Assembly: GCA_002102225.1 (NCBI GenBank)
Contig: LQPB01000039.1
Coordinates: forward strand, 1 to 42,725
Direction: 5' to 3'
Length of the DNA: 42,725 nucleotides
DNA from: Mycobacterium interjectum
Lineage (GTDB): Bacteria; Actinomycetota; Actinomycetes; Mycobacteriales; Mycobacteriaceae
Shown here: positions 36,394 through 42,725 of the stretch, piece after piece
How positions within the stretch are numbered: the first letter of the stretch is position 1
Layout of the letters: each line of letters starts with the position of its first letter
Translations under genes and position numbers: made by a program
The notes under the pieces: model-generated
What the model saw: only the letters and a program-made list of their open reading frames with translations
Told to the model about the DNA's origin: nothing
The model's database searches: none

Positions 36394-39300
36394 GTGATTG
36401 AGTCGTCCATCCCGGCCGTCCTGCGGGAGCATGCCAGGCTGCGGCCGAACGAGACGGCCTACACGTTTGTCGACTATCAGCAGGACTGGAACGGCGTCGG
36501 CGAAAGCCTGACGTGGTCGCAACTGTATCGGCGATCGATCAACGTCGCGCGCGAGCTCAAATCCCGCGGTTCAATCGGTGATCGCGTGGTGATATCGGCG
36601 CCCCAGGGACTCGAGTACGTCGCCGGGTTTCTCGGCGCGCTGCAGGCCGGGCAGATCGCGGTGCCGCTGTCGGAACCGCTGGGTGGTGCCACCGACGAAC
36701 GGGTGAGCGCGGTCCTGGCCGACGCCTCGCCTTCGGTCATTCTCACCACGTCCGCTCTCGCGGGGAGCATCGCAAACTACCTCTCGGCGCAGCCCGCCGA
36801 ATCCCGGTCGTCCATCGTCGAGCTTGATCTGCTCGACCTCGACGCCGAGCCCGGTCCTTTCGCCGATCCCGAAAACCCGCCAGACATCGCGTATCTGCAA
36901 TACACCTCCGGGTCGACGCGAACGCCCGCCGGAGTCGTGATCTCGCACAAGAACATCGAGGCCAATTTCCAGCAGATCATTGCCGCCTATTACGGCGGGG
37001 GCCCCCCCCCCGACGCCACCGTCGTGTCGTGGTTGCCGTTCTTTCACGACATGGGCTTGATCGTGGGCATCGTCCTGCCGGTGTTGGCGGGACTGCGCGC
37101 GGTGGTGACGAGCCCGATGTTCTTCCTGCAGCGACCGGCGCGGTGGATCCAGTTGATGGCCAGCAACACTCGCGCGTTTTCGGCGGGGCCCAACGTCGCG
37201 TTCGAATTGGCGGCGCTGAAGACGTCGGACGACGACCTGGCCGGGCTCGACCTCGGCGACGTGCGCCACATCCTCAACGGCGCCGAACGCGTACAACCGT
37301 CGACGATGCGGCGCTTCGCCGAGCGGTTCGCCCGCTTCAACCTCCGCCCCGACGCGTTGCGGCCTTCGTATGGGCTGGCGGAAACGGTGGTGTTCGTGGC
37401 GACCCGCGAATCGGGCCATCCACCGGAGATCGTGAGTTTCGAATCCGAGGAACTGACCGCCGGCCACGCGAAGCGGTGCGCGGCCGGGGAAGGTATGCCG
37501 CTGATCAGTTACGGCATGCCGCCGTCGCCGACCGTGCGCATCGTCGACCCCGAAACGGGCATCGAGTGTCCGGCGGGAACGGTCGGCGAGATCTGGGTGC
37601 ACGGCGACAACGTCGCCGACGGCTACTGGCAAAAACCCGAGGAGACCGCACGCACCTTCGGCGCAACGCTTGTCGGCCCGTCGGCCGGCACCCCCGAAGG
37701 GCCGTGGCTGAGAACCGGAGATTTGGGCTTCTTTTCCGACGGCGAGCTGTTCATCAAGGGCCGCATCAAGGACATCCTGATCGTCTACGGGCGCAACCAC
37801 GCCCCCGACGACATCGAGGCGACGATCCAGGAGATCACCCACGGCCGCTGCGTGGCCATCGCGGTTGCCAACGCTGACGGCGCCGATCAACTCGTCACCA
37901 TCGTCGAAGTCAAGAAGCGGGACGAATCCGAAGAGGCTGCGGCGCAGCGGATAGTCGCCGTGCGGCGCGATATCACGGCGGCGATATCGAAGGCGCACGG
38001 TCTGAGCGTGGCGGATCTCGTTCTGGTGCAAGCCGGTTCGATTCCCCTCACCACCAGCGGCAAGGTGAGACGACGGGACTGCGTACAGCTGTACCTGCGT
38101 GACGCGTTCGCCCGCTTGGACGAGCCGGTCCAGGCGCCGAAGCCGCAGAAAGTCGATGCCGCCGAGGCGAACTCGGGATTGGCCCAACGCCTGCGCACGC
38201 TGAGCCGGCAACAGCATGACCTGCTGGTCGCGGAGGTGTGCTCGCAGGCGGCGTCCGTGTTGGGCCGTCCCAACGCTCAACACATCGACCCCGAGCTGAC
38301 CTTCCAGGACCTCGGGTTCGACTCGGTGAAGGCCACCGAGTTGCTCGACCGGCTGAAAACGGTCACCGAACTGGACTTGCCGCTCACACTGGCCTTCGAC
38401 TATCCCAGCCCCGACGAGTTGGCCACTTACCTGAGTCAGTTGCTGGGCGGGTCATCCCCGGCCGCCGCGTCGACGGGCGCGCAGGCGCGGGTGGACGAGC
38501 CGATCGCCGTGGTCGGGATGGCGTGCCGGTTCCCGGGTGGGGTGAATTCACCTGCGGCGCTGTGGGATTTGGTGGCCGGCGGCGTCGACGCGCTGGGGGA
38601 ATTCCCCGCCGACCGGGGCTGGAACCTGGCGGACCTGTTTGACCCCGACCCCGACGCGGTCGGCAAGACCTACACGCGTGCCGGCGGTTTTGTGACGGAC
38701 GTGGCCGGCTTTGACGCCGATTTCTTCGGGATCTCCGCCCGCGAGGCCCAGACCATGGACCCTCAGCAGCGACTGCTGCTGGAGGTCTGCTGGGAAGCGC
38801 TGGAATCCGCCCGCCTTGATCCCACCGCGTTGGCGGGTTCGGAGACCGGGGTGTTCGTCGGGGCCTGGTCACAAACCTACGGCGCCGGCGGTTCCGACAG
38901 CGCGGACGGATACGGCCTGACCGGTTCGTCCACGAGCGTGGTCTCCGGTCGAGTCGCCTACGCGCTGGGGTTGCAGGGCCCGGCCGTCACCGTCGACACG
39001 GCGTGCTCGTCGTCGCTGGTGGCCACGCACTGGGCCTGTGAATCGTTGCTCAAGGGCGAGTCGGCCCTGGCGTTGGCCGGTGGTGTGACGGTGATGACCA
39101 CCCCGACCATCTTCACCGAGTTCGCCCGGCAGCGTGGGCTGGCCGCCGACGGGCGGTGTAAAGCCTTCTCCGCCAACGCCGATGGCACCGGCTGGGGCGA
39201 GGGCGCCGCGGTGTTGGTGCTGGAGCGGCTCAGCGACGCCCAGCGCAACCACCACCCGGTGCTGGCGGTCATCGCGGGATCGGCGATCAACCAGGACGGC

Positions 39301-42300
39301 GCGTCGAACGGGCTGACCGCCCCCAACGGGCCCGCCCAACAGCGCGTCATCACCCAGGCCGCGGCCAACGCCGGCATCGCGCTGGATCAGGTCGACGTCG
39401 TCGAGGCGCACGGCACCGGCACCAGTCTGGGCGACCCGATCGAGGCCGGCGCGCTGATCGCCACCTACGGCACCGCCCGTAGTGCCGAGCACCCGTTGTG
39501 GCTGGGGTCGATCAAATCCAACATCGGTCACACCCAGGCCGCCGCCGGGGTGGCCGGGATGATCAAGATGATCGAGGCCCTCAATCACGACACCCTCCCC
39601 CCGACGCTTAACGTCGATCGGCCCAGTCCGCACGTCGACTGGTCGGCCGGCACCGTGCGCCTGCTGACCGAGGCGGTGCCCTGGCCGCACACGGATCATG
39701 CCCGCACCGCGGCGGTCTCGTCCTTCGGGATCAGCGGCACCAACGCGCACCTGATCCTGCAACAAGCCCCCACGCCGGCACCGGCCGAACAAAGCGATGA
39801 CGGCGCCGAGTTCGGGCTGTTGATGTGGCCGGTGTCGGCGCGCACCCCGACGGCGTTGAGCGCGCAGGCCGACCGGTTGCACCAGCACCTGGTCGACCAC
39901 CCCGACCTGGATCTGACCGACGTGGCCTACAGCCTGGCCACCACGCGGACCCATCACTCGTATCGGGCGGCGATCACCGCGCCGGCGCACAGCGCCGATC
40001 CACGCAAAGAGCTTCTGGATGCGCTGGATGCGCTGCGGGCCGGCCAACCCCATCCGCAGCTGGTCAGCCACCACTACCTGGCCCACCTGCACGGCAAGAT
40101 CGTGTTCGTGCTGCCCGGCCAGGGCGGCCAATACCCCGGGATGGGGCGCGAGCTCTACGAGCACCACCCCGTCTTCGCCGCCACCGTCGACGCCTGTGAC
40201 GACGCGCTGCGCCCCTTCACCGACTGGTCGGTGCGCGACGTCTTGTGTCAGAACCCGGGCGCCCCGGCGCTGGACCGCGTCGACGTCGTGCAGCCGGTGC
40301 TGTTCACCATGATGGTCTCGCTCGCGGAGGTGTTGAGGGGCGACGGCATCGTTCCCGACGCCGTGATCGGCCACTCCCAGGGCGAGATCGCCGCGGCCTA
40401 CATCGCCGGGGTGCTGCCCCTACCCGAGGCCGCCAAGGTGGTGGCGCTGCGCAGCCAAGCGCTCGGCGCCTTGGGTGGGACCGGCGCCATGGCATCGGTC
40501 CTGCTGGCCGCCGACGACCTGCGGCCGCGCCTGCAACCCTGGGGCGACGCGCTGAGCATCGCCACGGTCAACGGCCCCTCGCACACCATCATCAGCGGCG
40601 ACCCCGCCGCGCTGGAGGAGTTCACCGCGGCCGGCGATCGCGACGGCCTGCACATCCGGCAGATCGCGGTCGATTACGCCTCGCACTCGGCCCACGTCGA
40701 ACCGCTCCGGGAGCGCCTGCTCGACGAGCTGGCCGACCTGACTCCAATGCCCTCCAGCATCCCGCTGTATTCGACAGTGGGACAGGCGCTTTCGGCCGAT
40801 CCGCTCGACACCACGACGATGGGCGCCGACTACTGGTATCGCAACCTGCGCGAGCCGGTCGGATTCCACGACCGGGTGGTCGAGCGCCTGGCCGACGGCG
40901 AGTGCACGTTCGTGGAACTCTCCCCGCACCCGGTGTTGGCCCCGGCGATCACCGACACCCTGGCCCAGGCCACGGGACGGACCCAATCCGCGGTGATCAC
41001 CACGCTGCACCGCGACCATCCCGACCAAGACAACCTGGCCACCGCCCTGGCCCACCTGCACAACCACGGCCACAGCCCGTCATGGTCGGCCCTGTATCCC
41101 CACGCCCGCACCATCGAGCTGCCCACCTACCCCTTCGAGCACCGCCGCTACTGGCTGAATCCCACATCGACCGGCGACGCTTCCGGGCTCGGCCAGGACC
41201 GGGCGGAGCATCCGCTGCTGGGTGCGGTGGTCGACCTTGCCGACCAGGACCAGGTCGTGTTGACCGGTCGGCTGTCGACGGCCACTCAGGGCTGGTTGCG
41301 CGGCCACCAGGTCCACGGCACCGTGCTGTTCCCCGCGACCGGGTTCATCGATGTCGCGTTGCAGGCCGGGGAATACACCGGCTGCCCGGTCATCGACGAA
41401 CTGGTGCTCCATAGCCCGATGCGGCTGTCCGACGCCACGCCCACCGATCTGCAGATCGCCGTGCAATCGGCCGAGGACGGCGGGCGGCGTGCGTTCAGCG
41501 TGCACTCGCGCACCGGTGGCCAATCCGGCGTGTGGACTCTGCACGCCAGCGGCGAGCTGAGCTCCCAGCAGCCCGCCACACCGCCGACCCTGCCGGCGCC
41601 GGGTGTCGCGGCGCTCGACCAGGACGACTTCTACGAGGCGTTGTCCCACCGGGGTTACGGCTACAGCGGAGCGTTCCGGTCGCTGCGGGGCATCGGCACC
41701 GACCCGGCCCGGCCCGACGTCGTCTACGCCGAGGTGTCGTTGCCCGCCGGGACCGATGTCGCCGGCTACGGCATCCACCCCGCCCTGCTCGACGCCGCCC
41801 TGCACGCGATGGCATCCGTGTCGGACCAAACCGCTGCGGCCGACTCGGTGTCGCTGCGGCTTCCGTACGCGTTCAGCGGGATCACCCTGTACGCCACCGC
41901 GGCCACCCAGCTGCACGTCCGGCTGAGCGCCACCGCCGACGACACGTACGAGCTGCACGCCACCGACCCCACCGGCGCGCCGGTGATCACCATCCGAGCG
42001 ATCACCCTGCGTGAACTGCCCGACCTCGGCGCGCAACTGACCGCTGCGACCGGACTGCGCGACAGCGTGTTCCAACTGAGCTGGCCACCCTTGCTCGACA
42101 CCTCGCCGGCGGCCGCCACCGCCCCCGAGTGGGCGGTTGTCACCGACTCACCCGACCGACTCCCGGCCGCCCTGCGAAAGGGCCCGATCCACACCGACCT
42201 GGCGACCGTGACCCCGTGTCCGGAGGTGGTGATCTGGCTCCTGCCCGGGGCAGAAGACGCGGCCGATCCGCTGCGGCAGGTGCACAGCCTGACCCGTGAC

Positions 42301-42725
42301 GTGTTGGCTCAGTTGCAGGGTTGGCTGGCCCGGACCGATGCCGCCCACGCGCATTTGGTGGTCGTCACCCGAAATGCGGTCGGCGTGAGCGCTTTTGACG
42401 GGGTCCCCGATGCGGCGCACGCGGCGGCCTGGGCGCTGATCCACACCGCCCAGAACGAGCATCCCGAGCGCATCACGTTGCTCGACACCGATGGCTCGGC
42501 GGCCAGCGAGGAGAAGCTGGCGGTGATCGCGGCGGCGCGACCGGCCGGTGAGGCGCAGCTGGCGCTGCGCCACGGTGGCGTCCACATTCCGCGCCTGGCC
42601 CGCACGCCGATCCTGGCGGCGCCGGATGGGCCCGATTGGCAGTTGGGCACCACCCGCAAGGGTGATTTGGCCAACTTGGCGCTGGTGGCCGTGGAGGCGC
42701 CAGAGGCGTTGGGGCCGGGGCAGAT
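36394..42725 (+). CDS. Fused FAAL-ACP-KS-AT-DH-(ER...) polyketide synthase, 3' end outside window
   Basis: An open frame with no stop runs from GTG 36394 to the window edge (over 2,100 residues). Residues 1-~590 are a fatty acyl-AMP ligase of the mycobacterial FadD type ([49 protein letters not shown]). Then follow ACP (GFDSVKA ~642), KS (DTACSSS ~868, EAHGTGTS), AT (GHSQGE ~1327, YASHS, which predicts methylmalonyl-CoA), DH ([10 protein letters not shown] ~1640, HPALLDAAL), a KR structural half, and the first residues of an ER domain. The FAAL activates a fatty acid as acyl-adenylate and loads the fused ACP; one methyl-branched, probably fully reduced extension follows. The GTG start is chosen by resemblance to FadD N-termini ([12 protein letters not shown]). 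The C-run at 37001-37011 keeps the frame. Later domains are not visible. Confidence 0.95.
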   Translation, partial: MIESSIPAVLREHARLRPNETAYTFVDYQQDWNGVGESLTWSQLYRRSINVARELKSRGSIGDRVVISAPQGLEYVAGFLGALQAGQIAVPLSEPLGGATDERVSAVLADASPSVILTTSALAGSIANYLSAQPAESRSSIVELDLLDLDAEPGPFADPENPPDIAYLQYTSGSTRTPAGVVISHKNIEANFQQIIAAYYGGGPPPDATVVSWLPFFHDMGLIVGIVLPVLAGLRAVVTSPMFFLQRPARWIQLMASNTRAFSAGPNVAFELAALKTSDDDLAGLDLGDVRHILNGAERVQPSTMRRFAERFARFNLRPDALRPSYGLAETVVFVATRESGHPPEIVSFESEELTAGHAKRCAAGEGMPLISYGMPPSPTVRIVDPETGIECPAGTVGEIWVHGDNVADGYWQKPEETARTFGATLVGPSAGTPEGPWLRTGDLGFFSDGELFIKGRIKDILIVYGRNHAPDDIEATIQEITHGRCVAIAVANADGADQLVTIVEVKKRDESEEAAAQRIVAVRRDITAAISKAHGLSVADLVLVQAGSIPLTTSGKVRRRDCVQLYLRDAFARLDEPVQAPKPQKVDAAEANSGLAQRLRTLSRQQHDLLVAEVCSQAASVLGRPNAQHIDPELTFQDLGFDSVKATELLDRLKTVTELDLPLTLAFDYPSPDELATYLSQLLGGSSPAAASTGAQARVDEPIAVVGMACRFPGGVNSPAALWDLVAGGVDALGEFPADRGWNLADLFDPDPDAVGKTYTRAGGFVTDVAGFDADFFGISAREAQTMDPQQRLLLEVCWEALESARLDPTALAGSETGVFVGAWSQTYGAGGSDSADGYGLTGSSTSVVSGRVAYALGLQGPAVTVDTACSSSLVATHWACESLLKGESALALAGGVTVMTTPTIFTEFARQRGLAADGRCKAFSANADGTGWGEGAAVLVLERLSDAQRNHHPVLAVIAGSAINQDGASNGLTAPNGPAQQRVITQAAANAGIALDQVDVVEAHGTGTSLGDPIEAGALIATYGTARSAEHPLWLGSIKSNIGHTQAAAGVAGMIKMIEALNHDTLPPTLNVDRPSPHVDWSAGTVRLLTEAVPWPHTDHARTAAVSSFGISGTNAHLILQQAPTPAPAEQSDDGAEFGLLMWPVSARTPTALSAQADRLHQHLVDHPDLDLTDVAYSLATTRTHHSYRAAITAPAHSADPRKELLDALDALRAGQPHPQLVSHHYLAHLHGKIVFVLPGQGGQYPGMGRELYEHHPVFAATVDACDDALRPFTDWSVRDVLCQNPGAPALDRVDVVQPVLFTMMVSLAEVLRGDGIVPDAVIGHSQGEIAAAYIAGVLPLPEAAKVVALRSQALGALGGTGAMASVLLAADDLRPRLQPWGDALSIATVNGPSHTIISGDPAALEEFTAAGDRDGLHIRQIAVDYASHSAHVEPLRERLLDELADLTPMPSSIPLYSTVGQALSADPLDTTTMGADYWYRNLREPVGFHDRVVERLADGECTFVELSPHPVLAPAITDTLAQATGRTQSAVITTLHRDHPDQDNLATALAHLHNHGHSPSWSALYPHARTIELPTYPFEHRRYWLNPTSTGDASGLGQDRAEHPLLGAVVDLADQDQVVLTGRLSTATQGWLRGHQVHGTVLFPATGFIDVALQAGEYTGCPVIDELVLHSPMRLSDATPTDLQIAVQSAEDGGRRAFSVHSRTGGQSGVWTLHASGELSSQQPATPPTLPAPGVAALDQDDFYEALSHRGYGYSGAFRSLRGIGTDPARPDVVYAEVSLPAGTDVAGYGIHPALLDAALHAMASVSDQTAAADSVSLRLPYAFSGITLYATAATQLHVRLSATADDTYELHATDPTGAPVITIRAITLRELPDLGAQLTAATGLRDSVFQLSWPPLLDTSPAAATAPEWAVVTDSPDRLPAALRKGPIHTDLATVTPCPEVVIWLLPGAEDAADPLRQVHSLTRDVLAQLQGWLARTDAAHAHLVVVTRNAVGVSAFDGVPDAAHAAAWALIHTAQNEHPERITLLDTDGSAASEEKLAVIAAARPAGEAQLALRHGGVHIPRLARTPILAAPDGPDWQLGTTRKGDLANLALVAVEAPEALGPGQ

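Noticed and set aside
37001..37011. Run of ten C bases in the FAAL region, suspected frameshift
   Set aside because: Reading through codon by codon keeps the FAAL frame ([18 protein letters not shown]), so no shift is needed.
36571..38283. 570-codon minus-strand frame opposite the FAAL domain (also 38869-40374)
   Set aside because: The plus strand encodes an unbroken FAAL-ACP-KS with all motifs. The antisense product shows no recognisable domain.
1..42725. tRNA/rRNA genes, CRISPR arrays, insertion sequences
   Set aside because: No tRNA-like T-arm/acceptor structure, spaced direct repeats, transposase motifs or terminal inverted repeats were seen by eye.

Overview
The window is high-GC actinobacterial DNA and almost certainly comes from a slow-growing Mycobacterium. 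The left end is a PE_PGRS gene (PE domain plus Gly-Gly-Asn repeats), a family largely confined to pathogenic and slow-growing mycobacteria. The NRPS, MbtH, FAAL and PKS proteins also have a mycobacterial style. The species cannot be fixed from the sequence alone.

Layout. 1-810: 5' part of a PE_PGRS gene on the minus strand, with a low-complexity contig end. 811-1985: mostly non-coding, with one small hypothetical gene. 1986-2660: an ICMT/PEMT-type membrane methyltransferase. 2696-20077 (minus): an operon of MbtH-like protein, NRPS-1 (C-A-T-E) and NRPS-2 (C-A-T-C-A-T-C-A-T-E-C-T). 20078-21067: a long leader region. 21068-21934 (plus): a SAM methyltransferase resembling the phthiotriol methyltransferase group. 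22242-33323 (minus): a bimodular PKS (KS-AT-KR-ACP-KS-AT-DH-ER-KR-ACP), preceded by a 30-aa fragment of an mbtH gene. 33667-36103 (minus): a family-1 glycosyltransferase and a membrane-anchored TylF-type O-methyltransferase. 36394-end (plus): a fused FAAL-ACP-KS-AT-DH-(ER...) megasynthase cut by the window edge.

Together the genes read as a glycosylated, O-methylated lipopeptide pathway. The FAAL activates a fatty acid. The fused PKS adds a methyl-branched extender (YASHS-type AT). The bimodular PKS adds two malonyl units (HAFHS-type ATs). The starter C domain of NRPS-1 N-acylates the first amino acid, and four A domains build a tetrapeptide with epimerised residues 1 and 4. The glycosyltransferase and methyltransferases then decorate it. 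It is reminiscent of glycopeptidolipid (GPL) loci but departs from them: there is no terminal reductase or thioesterase, the assembly line ends in a C-T pair without an A domain, the FAAL is fused to the PKS, and two PKS proteins feed the NRPS. The FAAL-PKS > PKS > NRPS order is inference.

The most unusual signal is a ~120-bp duplication. The mbtH promoter, its 5' leader and its first ~22 codons are copied at 33347-33466, immediately upstream of the bimodular PKS. There they form a stop-truncated mini-MbtH whose TGA overlaps the PKS ATG (ATGA). Both copies keep a 14-bp palindromic operator (TAGAACTTGTTATA) that fits the published KstR-type pattern TnnAACnnGTTnnA, placed just downstream of matching -35/-10 elements. 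A single promoter/operator cassette therefore appears to have been copied so that the NRPS and PKS arms respond to the same repressor.
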